From the NCBI RefSeq assembly GCF_014901205.1, contig NZ_JACNMU010000010.1, forward strand, positions 1-64,000: a stretch of DNA of 64,000 bases, in the 5' to 3' direction. This document shows, piece after piece, positions 36,846 to 47,180 of this stretch. Under the pieces are notes generated by a model, which saw only the letters and a program-made list of their open reading frames with translations, was not told where the DNA came from and did not search any database. Every line of letters starts with the position of its first letter. The stretch's first letter is position 1. The translations under genes were made by a program, and so were the position numbers. Source of the DNA: Meridianimarinicoccus sp. MJW13. GTDB lineage: Bacteria; Pseudomonadota; Alphaproteobacteria; Rhodobacterales; Rhodobacteraceae.

Positions 36846-39107
36846 ATGACACGTATCCCCTCCAGGGACGAGATCCTCGACTGGATCGCCGCCCATCCCA
36901 CGCAGAGTTCGAAACGCGACATCGCCCGTGCCTTTGGCATCAAGGGGGCCGATCGTATCCCGCTCAAGGCGCTGCTGCGCGAACTTGAGGCCGAGGGACA
37001 CCTGGAAAAGCGCCGCAAGACCTATCGCGACCCGGATCGCCTGCCGCCGGTCAGTGTGTTGCAGATCCTGCCGGTGGGCGCCGAGGGCGACCTTTTCGCC
37101 CGGCCGCTGGAATGGCATGGCGAGGGGCCGGAGCCGAAGGTGCTGTTTATCCCGCGCGGCGGCGAACCGGCACTGGGGGAAGGCGACCGCATCCTCGCCC
37201 GCCTGGCCAAGATCGAGGATCAGCCTCACGCCTATGAAGCGCGTCTGATCCGGCGCATCGGCACCAACCCGCTGCGCATTCTGGGCATCTTTCGCAAGGG
37301 GGCCGAAGGCGGGCGCATCCTGCCCATCGACAAGAAATCCGACAAGGAATACCGCGTCGCCCCCGGTGCCACCCATGGCGCCAAGGATGGCGAACTGGTC
37401 GAGGGCGAGCAGGCCGGACCGCGCACCCGGCTGGGCCTGCCGTCGGCGCGGATCGTTTCCCGGCTGGGCGACCCCAGCGCGCCGCGGGCGGTGTCGCTGA
37501 TCGCCATTCACGAACATGGCATTCCCGATGCTTTCCCCGATGAGGTGATCGCCGCCGCCGATGCCGCCAAGCCCGCGCCGCTGGGCAAGCGCGAGGATCT
37601 GCGCGACCTGCCGCTGGTGACCATCGACCCGGCCGATGCGCGCGACCATGACGATGCGGTCTATGCCGAGGCCGACGGCGACCCCAACAACCCCGGCGGC
37701 CATGTGGTCTGGGTCGCCATCGCTGATGTGGCCCATTACGTCACACCGGGCAGCACACTGGACCGCGAGGCCCGCAAGCGCGGCAACTCCAGCTATTTCC
37801 CCGACCGGGTGGTGCCGATGCTGCCCGACCGGCTGTCGGGCGATCTGTGTTCCTTGCACGAGGATGTGCCGCGCCCCTGCATTGCCGTGCGGATGCAGCT
37901 GGATGCAGAAGGAGAGAAGATCGGCCACCGCTTCACCCGCGCCATGATGCGTTCGGCCGCGTCGCTGACCTATGACGAGGTGCAGGCGGCGATGGATGGC
38001 GAGCCTTCGGGCCGCATCACGCCGATGATGAGCACCATCATCCGCCCGCTCTATGCCGCCTATGCCGCCGTCCGCAAGGCGCGGGAGCGTCGCCAGCCGC
38101 TGGAACTGGACCTGCCCGAACGCCGGATCGTGTTGGGCGAGGATGGCAAGGTCGCCTCGGTCGCCTTCCGGCCCCGCTTTGACGCGCACCGGTTGATCGA
38201 GGAATTCATGATCCTCGCCAATGTCTGCGCCGCTGAAACGCTGGTGGCCAAGCGCCGCCCGCTTCTGTTCCGCGTCCACGAGGAGCCCAGCCCCGAAAAG
38301 CTGGAATCCCTGCGCGAAACCGTGCAGGCGGCGGGCTTCACGCTGGCCAAGGGGCAGGTCCTGCAAACCCGGCACCTGAACCGCCTTCTGGAACAGGCCG
38401 CCGGTACCGACGAGAGCGAGCTGGTCAGCATGACCACGCTGCGGTCGATGACGCAGGCTTATTACAACCCCGAGAATTTCGGGCACTTCGGGCTGGCCCT
38501 GAAGAAGTACGCGCATTTCACCTCGCCGATCCGGCGCTATGCGGACCTGATCGTGCATCGCGGCCTGATTTCGGCGCATGGCTGGGGCAAGGACGGGCTG
38601 ACGCCCGAGGATGAAGAAAACCTTGAAGAAACCGCCAAGCAGATCTCGGACACCGAGCGGCGCTCGATGCTGGCCGAACGCGACACCACCGACCGCTACC
38701 TGGCCGCCTATCTGTCGGAACGGGTCGGAACCGAGGTCGCGGGCCGGATCTCGGGCGTGGCGAAATTCGGGCTGTTCATCCGCATGGATGACACCGGCGC
38801 CGACGGGCTGGTGCCGGTGCGCACGCTGGGCGCGGAGTTCTTCCACTATGATCCCGAAAGCCAGACCCTGATGGGGTCGGACACCGGCGTTGTGCTGGGG
38901 CTGGGCCAGCGGGTCATTGTCCGCCTGGCCGAGGCCGAAGGACTGACCGGCGCCATCGGGCTGGAACTGCTGGAGGTTGAGGGCAAGGCGCTGCCGCGCA
39001 GCGGCCGGAGCTACGGCGGACGCGGCAAGCCGGTCAAGCGCAAGGTCGGCAAGGCAAAGGCGAAGGCCGCCAAGACCAAGCGAAAGGTTGCCCGCACACG
39101 ACGCTGA
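36846..39107 (+). CDS. rnr: Ribonuclease R
   Basis: RNase R is a processive 3'-5' exoribonuclease that degrades structured RNA. The 753-residue protein has an N-terminal helix-turn-helix (TQSSKRDIARAFGIKG), cold-shock domains, the RNB catalytic domain with IDPADARDHDDAV and VAIADVAHYV, and a C-terminal S1 domain (AGRISGVAKFGLFIRMDDTGADGLVPV). It ends in a lysine-rich tail. The ATG at 36846 has a weak ribosome site. Confidence 0.95.
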   Translation: MTRIPSRDEILDWIAAHPTQSSKRDIARAFGIKGADRIPLKALLRELEAEGHLEKRRKTYRDPDRLPPVSVLQILPVGAEGDLFARPLEWHGEGPEPKVLFIPRGGEPALGEGDRILARLAKIEDQPHAYEARLIRRIGTNPLRILGIFRKGAEGGRILPIDKKSDKEYRVAPGATHGAKDGELVEGEQAGPRTRLGLPSARIVSRLGDPSAPRAVSLIAIHEHGIPDAFPDEVIAAADAAKPAPLGKREDLRDLPLVTIDPADARDHDDAVYAEADGDPNNPGGHVVWVAIADVAHYVTPGSTLDREARKRGNSSYFPDRVVPMLPDRLSGDLCSLHEDVPRPCIAVRMQLDAEGEKIGHRFTRAMMRSAASLTYDEVQAAMDGEPSGRITPMMSTIIRPLYAAYAAVRKARERRQPLELDLPERRIVLGEDGKVASVAFRPRFDAHRLIEEFMILANVCAAETLVAKRRPLLFRVHEEPSPEKLESLRETVQAAGFTLAKGQVLQTRHLNRLLEQAAGTDESELVSMTTLRSMTQAYYNPENFGHFGLALKKYAHFTSPIRRYADLIVHRGLISAHGWGKDGLTPEDEENLEETAKQISDTERRSMLAERDTTDRYLAAYLSERVGTEVAGRISGVAKFGLFIRMDDTGADGLVPVRTLGAEFFHYDPESQTLMGSDTGVVLGLGQRVIVRLAEAEGLTGAIGLELLEVEGKALPRSGRSYGGRGKPVKRKVGKAKAKAAKTKRKVARTRR

Positions 39108-39183
39108 CCCCTAGCCGGAAACCACCAATTGCGCTACCTTTCGTTCAAAACACTACATACTGGGTTTCGAACAGGGGATCCCC

Positions 39184-40455
39184 ATGAGGTTTTTCAAGCA
39201 GTTACTACCCGTCGTCTTCAGTTTGACCGCCACGGCGCTGGTTGCGGAATCCGCGCTGGTCAGCCAGGCGGCCAATGTTTCTCCGCGGCCTGTGCTGCGA
39301 CCCGAGGTCAGCAACGTGACATCTGTTTCCGTCAGCAATCTGGGCTTTGAACGTTGGCTCAACGGGTTCCGGTCCCGCGCCCGTGCGCAGGGCATTTCGG
39401 ATCAGACGCTGAACGCCGCCTTCAGCGGCATCCGGTACAACACCAATGTGATCTCGCGCGACCGCAACCAGTCGGAGTTCACCAAGGCGCTGTGGGAATA
39501 CCTTGACAGCGCGGTTTCCAATGCCCGGATCAACAACGGTCGCGCGGCCTATCGCAAGTACCAGCAGACACTGGCCGCGATCGAACGGAAATACGATGTC
39601 GAGGCCGAGGTTGTCGTCGCGATCTGGGGGTTGGAAAGTGCCTATGGCACCTATCGGGGCAACAACGATGTGGTCGAGGCGCTGGCGACACTGGCCTATG
39701 ACGGGCGGCGCGGGAACTTCTTTGAAGAACAGCTGATTGCGTCGCTGAAGATCTTGCAGGCCGGGGACGTGGCACCGCGCAACATGATCGGAAGCTGGGC
39801 CGGGGCGATGGGGCACACGCAGTTCATCCCCACCTCGTATCTGGCCTATGCGGTGGATTTCAGCGGTGACGGCAAGCGCGATATCTGGTCGAACGATCCC
39901 ACCGACGCGCTGGCCTCTACCGCTGCCTATCTCAGCCGTTTCGGCTGGAAAAAGGGCCAGCCCTGGGGGGTCGAGGTGCGCCTGCCCAGTGTGTTCAACT
40001 ATGGGATGGCAGGCCACGGCACGGCGAAAACGCCCCGGCAATGGGCGGCGCTGGGGGTGCGTGGCATGGATGGCCAGCCGGTGCCGAACCATGGCCGCGC
40101 CTCGATCCTGCTGCCCGCCGGGTCGCAGGGACCGGCCTTCATGATCTTCAAGAATTTCAACGTGATCGAACGCTACAACGCCGCTGACAGCTATGTCATC
40201 GCCGTGGGCCACCTGAGCGACCGGATCAAGGGCAAGCCCGATTTCATCGCCAGTTGGCCACGCGGTGACCGCACGCTGCGGCTGTCCGAGCGCAAGGAGC
40301 TGCAACAGCGGCTGAGCGCGGCGGGCTATTCCACCGGCGGTGTCGATGGCCTGATCGGCCCCAACACCATCGACGCGATCCGGGACTATCAGAAATCGGC
40401 CGGTCTGGTGCCCGATGGCTATGCGTCGGTAGAGCTGTTGAAAACGCTGCGCTAG
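39184..40455 (+). CDS. Lytic murein transglycosylase (MltB type) with peptidoglycan-binding domain
   Basis: This 423-residue exported protein cleaves peptidoglycan glycan strands. It has a signal peptide (about residues 1-22), the SLT/MltB catalytic domain with Glu151 in WGLESAYGTYRG, and the MGHTQFIPTSYL segment typical of MltB. A C-terminal PG_binding_1 domain follows (LQQRLSAAGYSTGGVDGLIG to PDGYASVELLKTL). The start is ATG 39184. No lipobox is seen, so it is probably a soluble periplasmic enzyme. Confidence 0.93.
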   Translation: MRFFKQLLPVVFSLTATALVAESALVSQAANVSPRPVLRPEVSNVTSVSVSNLGFERWLNGFRSRARAQGISDQTLNAAFSGIRYNTNVISRDRNQSEFTKALWEYLDSAVSNARINNGRAAYRKYQQTLAAIERKYDVEAEVVVAIWGLESAYGTYRGNNDVVEALATLAYDGRRGNFFEEQLIASLKILQAGDVAPRNMIGSWAGAMGHTQFIPTSYLAYAVDFSGDGKRDIWSNDPTDALASTAAYLSRFGWKKGQPWGVEVRLPSVFNYGMAGHGTAKTPRQWAALGVRGMDGQPVPNHGRASILLPAGSQGPAFMIFKNFNVIERYNAADSYVIAVGHLSDRIKGKPDFIASWPRGDRTLRLSERKELQQRLSAAGYSTGGVDGLIGPNTIDAIRDYQKSAGLVPDGYASVELLKTLR

Positions 40456-40502
40456 ACACAGGCCTGCAGGCCGGTTCACCCCCCGGCCCGCAGGCCCCGC
40501 GT

Positions 40503-41273
40503 TCAGAATTGGTCCAGCAGGCCTTCGGCGCGAAAGCTCAACTCGCGCGATTTTCCGATGATCACATGGTCATGCAGGGTCAGGCCCAGCACCGAAGCCG
40601 CATGATCGATGCGCTCGGTCATGGTGATATCGGCCTGTGACGGGGTCGGATCGCCCGAGGGATGGTTGTGCACAAGGATCAGTGCCGTGGCGTTCAGTTG
40701 CAACGCCCGTTTCATCACCTCGCGCGGGTAGACCGGCACGTGATCGACGGTGCCTTGCGCCTGTTCCTCGTCCGCGATCAGCGTGTTCTTGCGATCCAGA
40801 TAGAGCACCCGGAACTGTTCGACCTGGCTGTGCGACATGGTCGTGTGGCAATAGTCCAGCAGCGCCGACCAACTGGACAGAACCTCGCGATCCAGCACCT
40901 TGGAACGGGCCAGCCGTGCCGCAACCTCGCGGCTGAGGGCAAACTCCAGCACCACCGAGGCACCTACGCCTTGCACCTCTGTCAACCGTTCAGGCGGGGC
41001 CGCAAGCACGTGGGTGAGATCGCCGAAGGTCTTGAGCAGCGCGTGGGCGATGGGCTTTACATCGACACGCGGCAAGGCCCGGAACAGCATCAATTCCAGC
41101 AATTCATAGTCCGGCACGGCCTTGGGGCCACCGTCCAGAAACCGTTGGCGAAGTCGTTTGCGATGTTCGCGGATGTAAGAGGGTTGTTTGCACGATCCGA
41201 CCACTGCCGTCACCGGCGTGGCGGGACCATCCAGCGGCAGAACGGGTTCGCGAAAGGCGTCAGGGGTCTCCAT
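40503..41273 (-). CDS. radC: RadC-family JAMM/MPN domain protein
   Basis: The 256-residue protein has an N-terminal helix-hairpin-helix-like part and a C-terminal JAB domain with the metal motif HNHPSGDPTPSQAD. Despite the name, its DNA repair role is disputed. Possible starts are ATG 41273 and an in-frame GTG two codons earlier (41279); neither has a strong ribosome site. It is convergent with the transglycosylase gene, 47 bases apart. Confidence 0.92.
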   Translation of the reverse strand: METPDAFREPVLPLDGPATPVTAVVGSCKQPSYIREHRKRLRQRFLDGGPKAVPDYELLELMLFRALPRVDVKPIAHALLKTFGDLTHVLAAPPERLTEVQGVGASVVLEFALSREVAARLARSKVLDREVLSSWSALLDYCHTTMSHSQVEQFRVLYLDRKNTLIADEEQAQGTVDHVPVYPREVMKRALQLNATALILVHNHPSGDPTPSQADITMTERIDHAASVLGLTLHDHVIIGKSRELSFRAEGLLDQF

Positions 41274-41317
41274 GGGCACCAGATTTCGCGCCCATGGATA
41301 AAGTTTGTCTTAACGGG

Positions 41318-42469
41318 TCAGCTTTTCATGCTGTCCCAGAAGCCCTTGACCTTGCCGAAGAAACTGTCGGCCTCGGGATGGTTGTCGGCAGACAGCCCTT
41401 CGAATTCCTTCAGCAGCGCTTTCTGCTTTGAGGTCAGGTTGACCGGGGTTTCGATGGCCATCTCGATGAACATGTCGCCCTGTCCACCGCCACGCAACGC
41501 GGGCATGCCTTTGCTGCGCAGACGCATCTGCCGGCCCGACTGGCTGCCGGCGGGCACTTTCACCCGGCTGCGGCCGCCGTCGATGGTGGGCACTTCGACA
41601 TCGCCGCCCAGGGCCGCGGTCGTCATCGGCACCGGCACGCGGCAATACAGGTTCACGCCGTCGCGCTGGAACAGGTTGTGCTCGGCCACCTCGATGAAGA
41701 TGTACAAGTCACCCGTGGGCCCGCCGCGCATTCCGGCCTCGCCCTCGCCGGCAAGGCGAATGCGGGTGCCGGTTTCGACGCCGGCAGGAATGTTCACCGA
41801 AAGCGCACGTTCCTTCTCGGTCCGGCCTTGTCCGTGGCAGGTCGCGCAGGGGTTCTTGATGATCTGGCCAAGCCCGGAACAGGTCGGGCAGGTGCGTTCA
41901 ACGGTGAAGAACCCTTGTTGCGCCCGCACCTTGCCCATGCCCGAGCAGGTCGGACAGGTCACCGGCTCGGCACCGCCCTCGGCCCCGGTGCCGCTGCACG
42001 ATCCGCAGGTCACGGCGGTGGGGACGGTGATGGTCTTTTGCAGGCCGCGATAAGCGTCCTCCAGCGAGATCCGCAGGTTATAGCGCAGGTCTGCCCCGCG
42101 CGCGGCACGCTGGCGTCCGCCGCCACGTCCGCCGCCGCCCATGAAATCGCCGAACAGATCGTCGAACACGTCCGAAAAGGCCGAGGCGAAATCGCCCTGC
42201 CCGCCGGGATGCCCGCCACGCGGACCGCCGCCGCCCATGCCGCCCTCGAAGGCTGCATGGCCAAACCGGTCATAGGCCGCCTTTTTCTCGGCGTCCTTCA
42301 GAACCTCGTAAGCCTCGGCGGCTTCCTTGAACTTGCCCTCGGCATTCGGGTCGCCGGTATTCCGGTCGGGGTGAAATTCCTTGGCCTTCTTGCGATAGGC
42401 CTTCTTGATTTCGTCCGCCGATGCGCCGCGCGCGACCCCGAGAACGTCGTAGTAGTCGCGTTTTGCCAT
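41318..42469 (-). CDS. dnaJ: Chaperone DnaJ (Hsp40)
   Basis: DnaJ delivers unfolded proteins to DnaK and stimulates its ATPase. The 383-residue protein has the J domain with HPD at residues 33-35, a glycine-rich region (about 75-120) with GGGG repeats, four zinc-binding CxxCxGxG motifs ([32 protein letters not shown]) and the C-terminal substrate-binding part. It follows dnaK by 74 bases, in the same direction. Confidence 0.97.
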   Translation of the reverse strand: MAKRDYYDVLGVARGASADEIKKAYRKKAKEFHPDRNTGDPNAEGKFKEAAEAYEVLKDAEKKAAYDRFGHAAFEGGMGGGGPRGGHPGGQGDFASAFSDVFDDLFGDFMGGGGRGGGRQRAARGADLRYNLRISLEDAYRGLQKTITVPTAVTCGSCSGTGAEGGAEPVTCPTCSGMGKVRAQQGFFTVERTCPTCSGLGQIIKNPCATCHGQGRTEKERALSVNIPAGVETGTRIRLAGEGEAGMRGGPTGDLYIFIEVAEHNLFQRDGVNLYCRVPVPMTTAALGGDVEVPTIDGGRSRVKVPAGSQSGRQMRLRSKGMPALRGGGQGDMFIEMAIETPVNLTSKQKALLKEFEGLSADNHPEADSFFGKVKGFWDSMKS

Positions 42470-42543
42470 ATGCGCAGTCCTCTTTCACAACACAGGACCG
42501 GCCCCACCCGAAAGGCAGGACCGGTCCAGGTGTCACATGGCGC

Positions 42544-44460
42544 TTAACCGCGCTTGTTGTTGTCCAGATCCTCGAAGTCGGCGTCGACGATATCGTCGTC
42601 CACGCCCGAGGGTTCGTCGGCCCCTTCCGGAGCCGCTTCGCCGGACTGTTCCTGCTGCGCCTTGTAGATCGCTTCGCCCAGCTTCATCGAGGCTTCGGTC
42701 ACGTTCTGGATGCCCGAACGGATCTTGCCCGCGTCTTCGGTTTCCAGGGCTTCCTCAAGCGCGCCAATGGCCAGTTCGATCGCCTCGACCGTGGTCGGAT
42801 CGACCTTGTCGGTATGCTCTTCCAGCGACTTCTTGGTCGAGTGGATGAGGCTTTCGGCCTGGTTCTTGGCCTCGACCACGTCCTTGCGCTCTTTGTCGGC
42901 CTCGGCATTGGCCTCGGCGTCGCGGACCATCTGGTCGATCTCGTCGTCGGACAGACCGCCGGACGCCTGGATCGTGATGTTCTGCTCCTTGCCGGTGCCC
43001 TTGTCCTTGGCGCTGACCGCAACGATGCCGTCGGCGTTGATGTCGAAGGTCACTTCGATCTGGGGCAGACCACGCGGTGCCGGCGGGATGTCTTCCAGGT
43101 TGAACTGGGCCAGCATCTTGTTGTCGGCCGCCATTTCACGCTCGCCCTGGAACACGCGGATGGTCACCGCGTTCTGGTTGTCCTCGGCGGTCGAGAAGAC
43201 CTGCGACTTCTTCGTCGGGATCGTGGTGTTGCGGTCGATCAGGCGGGTGAAGACACCGCCCAGGGTTTCGATGCCCAGCGACAGCGGGGTCACGTCCAGC
43301 AGAACCACGTCCTTGACGTCGCCCTGCAGAACACCGGCCTGAATGGCGGCACCCATGGCGACAACCTCATCGGGGTTCACACCCTTGTGCGGCTCCTTGC
43401 CGAAGAACTTGGTCACTTCTTCCATGACCTTCGGCATCCGGGTCATGCCGCCGACCAGAACCACCTCGTCGATGTCCGAGGTCGACAGACCGGCGTCTTT
43501 CAGCGCGGCCTGGCACGGCTTCATCGAGGCCTTGATCAGATCGCCGACAAGGCTTTCCAGCTTGGCGCGGGTCAGCTTCATCACCATGTGCAGCGGCTGG
43601 CCGCCGTTCGGGTCCATCGAGATGAACGGCTGGTTGATCTCGGTCTGGCTGGAGGACGACAGTTCGATCTTGGCTTTCTCGGCAGCTTCCTTCAGACGCT
43701 GCAGGGCCATCTTGTCCTTGGTAAGATCGACGCCGTTTTCCTTTTTGAACTGATCGGCAAGATAGTTCACGATCCGCATGTCGAAGTCTTCACCGCCCAG
43801 GAACGTATCCCCGTTGGTGGATTTCACTTCGAACAACCCGTCGTCGATTTCCAGGATGGTCACGTCGAAAGTACCGCCGCCAAGGTCATAGACCGCGATG
43901 GTTTTGGCTTCTTTCTTGTCCAGACCATAGGCCAGGGCCGCGGCGGTCGGTTCGTTGATGATCCGCAGCACTTCCAGACCGGCGATCTTGCCGGCATCCT
44001 TGGTGGCCTGACGCTGGGCGTCGTTGAAATAGGCCGGGACGGTGATGACCGCCTGGGTCACTTCCTCGCCCAGATAGCTTTCGGCGGTCTCTTTCATCTT
44101 CTGCAGGATGAAGGCCGAGATCTGGCTGGGGGAATATTTCTCGCCACGGGCTTCGACCCATGCGTCGCCGTTGCCACCGTTGATCACGGTGAATGGCAGG
44201 TTCTTCATGTCTTTCTTCAGGTTCTCGTCGTCGAACCGGCGCCCGATCATACGCTTCACACCGAAGATGGTGTTGTCGGGGTTGGTGACGGCCTGGCGCT
44301 TGGCCGGCTGGCCAGCAAGACGTTCATTTTCGGTGAATGCAACGATAGACGGGGTGGTGCGGGCACCTTCGGCGTTTTCAATAACGCGGGCTTGCGACCC
44401 ATCCATGATAGCGACGCAAGAGTTGGTGGTCCCGAGGTCGATACCGATCACTTTGGCCAT
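42544..44460 (-). CDS. dnaK: Chaperone DnaK (Hsp70)
   Basis: DnaK is the central ATP-dependent chaperone. The 638-residue protein starts [20 protein letters not shown]. Hsp70 signatures visible are [14 protein letters not shown] and [17 protein letters not shown]. The C-terminal part is substrate binding, ending in the acidic [15 protein letters not shown]. The ATG at 44460 has AAGG nine bases upstream. The frame stays open for 112 codons upstream, but that part overlaps the promoter and alkB and is not Hsp70. A heat-shock promoter precedes it. Confidence 0.97.
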   Translation of the reverse strand: MAKVIGIDLGTTNSCVAIMDGSQARVIENAEGARTTPSIVAFTENERLAGQPAKRQAVTNPDNTIFGVKRMIGRRFDDENLKKDMKNLPFTVINGGNGDAWVEARGEKYSPSQISAFILQKMKETAESYLGEEVTQAVITVPAYFNDAQRQATKDAGKIAGLEVLRIINEPTAAALAYGLDKKEAKTIAVYDLGGGTFDVTILEIDDGLFEVKSTNGDTFLGGEDFDMRIVNYLADQFKKENGVDLTKDKMALQRLKEAAEKAKIELSSSSQTEINQPFISMDPNGGQPLHMVMKLTRAKLESLVGDLIKASMKPCQAALKDAGLSTSDIDEVVLVGGMTRMPKVMEEVTKFFGKEPHKGVNPDEVVAMGAAIQAGVLQGDVKDVVLLDVTPLSLGIETLGGVFTRLIDRNTTIPTKKSQVFSTAEDNQNAVTIRVFQGEREMAADNKMLAQFNLEDIPPAPRGLPQIEVTFDINADGIVAVSAKDKGTGKEQNITIQASGGLSDDEIDQMVRDAEANAEADKERKDVVEAKNQAESLIHSTKKSLEEHTDKVDPTTVEAIELAIGALEEALETEDAGKIRSGIQNVTEASMKLGEAIYKAQQEQSGEAAPEGADEPSGVDDDIVDADFEDLDNNKRG

Positions 44461-44537
44461 GTGTATGTACCTTCTTACTTTGGCGATGTTTGGGGACGGC
44501 CCGAGACGTGGCGCCTGTCCCCGATCCCTAACATGAT

Positions 44538-44553
44538 GCCGGGATATCCCGGC
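44538..44553. promoter_or_regulatory. Perfect 16-base palindrome in the dnaK leader
   Basis: GCCGGGATATCCCGGC is a perfect dyad located 78 bases upstream of the dnaK start and just downstream of its -10 box. It could be an operator overlapping the transcription start region or an RNA hairpin in the leader. It does not match CIRCE. Confidence 0.45.
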
Positions 44554-44565
44554 TGACTGGGCAGT

Positions 44566-44594
44566 ATATAGGTGGCGAGTCTTTGGGCTGCAAG
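44566..44594 (-). promoter_or_regulatory. RpoH (sigma-32)-type promoter of dnaK
   Basis: On the minus strand CTTGCA (44589-44594), a 17-base spacer and CTATAT (44566-44571) match the alphaproteobacterial heat-shock pattern (CTTG, then CNTATNT). The dnaK ATG is about 105 bases downstream. Confidence 0.65.
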
Positions 44595-44674
44595 CGACCC
44601 ATGGCGCAGGAAAACCCGTGAATGCGGGGAAATTTGCGGCCAAACTGCAGGGAAATGGCGCGGAGGGGACTAAA

Positions 44675-45277
44675 ATGCCCGAACTGGATCTGAACGGGGT
44701 GCGCCTGTTGCCCGGCCATCTGGACCCCAAGGCACAAGCAGACCTTGTTGCAGAGGTGCGCAGGGTCTGTGCCGCCGCCCCCTTGATGCGGCACATGACG
44801 CCGCGTGGCCAGCCGCTGTCGGTGCGGATGACCGCGGCAGGAAAATTCGGCTGGATCAGTGACCGGCAGGGCTATCGCTATGCCGCGCGGCATCCCGGCG
44901 GCACCGACTGGCCGCCGATCCCCGACGTGCTGCTGCAGGTGTGGTCCGATCTGCTGCCCAAGGCCCGCGCGCCTGAAAGCTGTCTTGTGAATTTCTACGG
45001 CGAGGGCGCGCGCATGGGCCTGCATCAGGATCGTGACGAGGCCGATCTGACCCAGCCGGTGCTGTCGATCTCGCTGGGCGACGACGGGCTGTTCCGGGTG
45101 GGCGGGACCACGCGCGGCGGCAGGACGCGTTCGGTCTGGATGAAATCGGGCGACGTTGCGATCCTGCAGGGGGCAGGGCGGCTGGCCTATCACGGCGTCG
45201 ACCGCATCCGCTTCGGCAGTTCTCCGCTGTTGGCGCAGGGGGGTCGGCTCAACCTGACCTTGCGCGTTGTGACCTGA
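44675..45277 (+). CDS. alkB: Alpha-ketoglutarate-dependent DNA dealkylase AlkB
   Basis: AlkB removes methyl groups from 1-methyladenine and 3-methylcytosine by oxidative demethylation. The 200-residue protein has the 2OG-Fe(II) core: [20 protein letters not shown] (metal ligands H-x-D) and LAYHGVDRI (the second histidine). The arginines of RLNLTLR bind 2-oxoglutarate. GGAGGGG lies 6-8 bases before the ATG. It is divergent from dnaK. Confidence 0.93.
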   Translation: MPELDLNGVRLLPGHLDPKAQADLVAEVRRVCAAAPLMRHMTPRGQPLSVRMTAAGKFGWISDRQGYRYAARHPGGTDWPPIPDVLLQVWSDLLPKARAPESCLVNFYGEGARMGLHQDRDEADLTQPVLSISLGDDGLFRVGGTTRGGRTRSVWMKSGDVAILQGAGRLAYHGVDRIRFGSSPLLAQGGRLNLTLRVVT

Positions 45278-45378
45278 GCCGCGATGCTGCGCCGAATGCG
45301 CCCAAACCCGCAGTCCGCGCTTGTCGTTGGCGCAAACGCGGGGAAAAAGGGGCCAGTAGACAGCGTGGAGTGGTACTC

Positions 45379-46176
45379 ATGGATTTTGGTAAACTGGAAA
45401 CGGAAATGCGCCGCCTGGCCCTGGAAGCCGGCGATGTGATCATGGAGATCTATGGGCGCGAGGATTTCGACGTGAAGGCGAAATCCGACGACAGTCCGGT
45501 GACCGAAGCCGACGAGGCCGCCGATGCGCTGATCTCGGCCGGGTTGCGGGCCGCTTTCCCCGATGTGCTGCTGGTGACCGAGGAACAGGCCGCCTCGCAC
45601 ACCGAATCCGCGTCCAGCTTCCTGATCGTCGATCCGCTGGATGGCACCAAGGAATTCGTCAAGCGTCGCGGCGATTTCACCGTGAACATCGCCTACGTGG
45701 AAAATGGTGTGCCGATCCGGGGCGTGGTCTATGCGCCGGCCAAGGATCGCCTGTTCTACACCGATGCCAGCGGCAAGACAGTCGAGGAAACCGCGCCTTT
45801 CGCCAAGGACACCAAGGGCGCGGTGACCGAGGTGTCGGTCAAGACCCCGGACAATGCCGCGCTGCTGGTTGTGGCGTCGAAAAGCCACCGTGATCAGGCC
45901 ACCGACGACTATATCGCCAAGTACAACGTGGCCGACATGAAAAGCGCGGGCTCGTCGTTGAAGCTGTGCCTTGTGGCCACCGGCGAGGCGGACATCTATC
46001 CGCGCCTGGGCCGCACGATGGAATGGGACACCGCCGCCGGGCAGGCGGTGTTGATGGGCGCGGGCGGCAAGATGATCCGTTTCGATAACCATGCCCCGTT
46101 CACCTATGGTAAACCGGGGTATGAGAATCCATTCTTCATCGCCCATGCGCCGGGTGTCGAGTTGAAGGAAGCCTGA
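45379..46176 (+). CDS. cysQ: 3'(2'),5'-bisphosphate nucleotidase CysQ
   Basis: CysQ hydrolyses PAP to AMP, recycling the product of sulfate assimilation. The 265-residue inositol-monophosphatase-fold protein has the metal-binding LIVDPLDGTKEFVKR and the closing EWDTAAGQAVLMGAGG. The ATG at 45379 has GGAG eight bases upstream. It is followed by kdsB after six bases. Other members of the fold act on inositol phosphate, so substrate assignment relies on the DPLDGTKEF pattern. Confidence 0.9.
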   Translation: MDFGKLETEMRRLALEAGDVIMEIYGREDFDVKAKSDDSPVTEADEAADALISAGLRAAFPDVLLVTEEQAASHTESASSFLIVDPLDGTKEFVKRRGDFTVNIAYVENGVPIRGVVYAPAKDRLFYTDASGKTVEETAPFAKDTKGAVTEVSVKTPDNAALLVVASKSHRDQATDDYIAKYNVADMKSAGSSLKLCLVATGEADIYPRLGRTMEWDTAAGQAVLMGAGGKMIRFDNHAPFTYGKPGYENPFFIAHAPGVELKEA

Positions 46177-46182
46177 TCGCCC

Positions 46183-46977
46183 ATGTCCGTCGTCATCGTC
46201 ATTCCGGCCCGCTATGCGTCGACCCGTTATCCCGGCAAACCGCTTGTCCTGCTGCGCGGGCCTGACGGCAGCGCCAAAAGCCTGATCCAAAGATCGTGGG
46301 AAGCCGCCTCGGCAGTATCGGGCATCGACCGTGTGGTGGTTGCCACCGATGACGACCGCATTCGCGCCGCGGCGGAGGCCTTTGGCGCCGAGGTGGTGAT
46401 GACCGCCGAAAGCTGCGCCAATGGCACCGAACGCTGCGCCGATGCGCTGGAGCGGATGGGCGGCGGGGCCGAGATCGTGGTCAACCTGCAAGGCGATGCG
46501 CCGCTGACGCCTGCCTGGTTCGTCGAGGATCTGGTCGCGGGCCTTCAGGCCGCACCCGATTTCAAGGTGGCGACGCCGGTGCTGCGCTGTGACGGCGCGG
46601 CCCTGTCGGGGTTTCTGGCCGATCGCCGGGCCGGGCGGGTCGGCGGCACCACGGCGGTCTTCGACCGCACCCACCGGGCGCTGTATTTCTCGAAGGAAGT
46701 CATTCCCTACACCTCGGCCGACTATGCCGATGCGGCACCGACCCCGGTGTTTCACCACGTGGGCTGCTACGCCTATCGCCCCGATGCCTTGACCGCCTAT
46801 GGCCAGATGCCCGAAGGGCGGCTTGAGGCGCTGGAGGGGCTGGAGCAGTTGCGTTTTATCGAAAACGGCTGGCCGGTGCTGTGTGTCGAGGTCGAAGGCC
46901 GGGGCCGCGCCTTTTGGGAGTTAAACAACCCAGAGGATGTTCCGCGGATCGAATCCATGCTTAAATTGATTGGATAG
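46183..46977 (+). CDS. kdsB: 3-deoxy-manno-octulosonate cytidylyltransferase
   Basis: KdsB makes CMP-Kdo for lipopolysaccharide core synthesis. The 264-residue protein has VIPARYASTRYPGKPLVLLRG at the N-terminus, NLQGDAPLTP near residue 104 and the late REVIPYTSAD-type KEVIPYTSADYADA segment. Length and motifs fit the family, which also contains CMP-acylneuraminate synthetases. The presence of kdsD nearby supports Kdo metabolism. Confidence 0.9.
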   Translation: MSVVIVIPARYASTRYPGKPLVLLRGPDGSAKSLIQRSWEAASAVSGIDRVVVATDDDRIRAAAEAFGAEVVMTAESCANGTERCADALERMGGGAEIVVNLQGDAPLTPAWFVEDLVAGLQAAPDFKVATPVLRCDGAALSGFLADRRAGRVGGTTAVFDRTHRALYFSKEVIPYTSADYADAAPTPVFHHVGCYAYRPDALTAYGQMPEGRLEALEGLEQLRFIENGWPVLCVEVEGRGRAFWELNNPEDVPRIESMLKLIG

Positions 46978-47180
46978 CGTCGGGTCTTGTCCGTCCTGTG
47001 GGTGCCGGCCGGAAAAGGGCGTCGCGTTGACGCGGAGTTTCAATTTGGTCGTGCAGCTGCAGAAAGTTGTCATAAAAGCAAAGTAGTCCCTTGCCGGGTC
47101 GGGAGTGCCGAACTTGCAACGGGGCGGGCCGCAGGTCATCATTTGCACGCGGTCGTGAAAGTAGAGGAATGGGTATAGCT

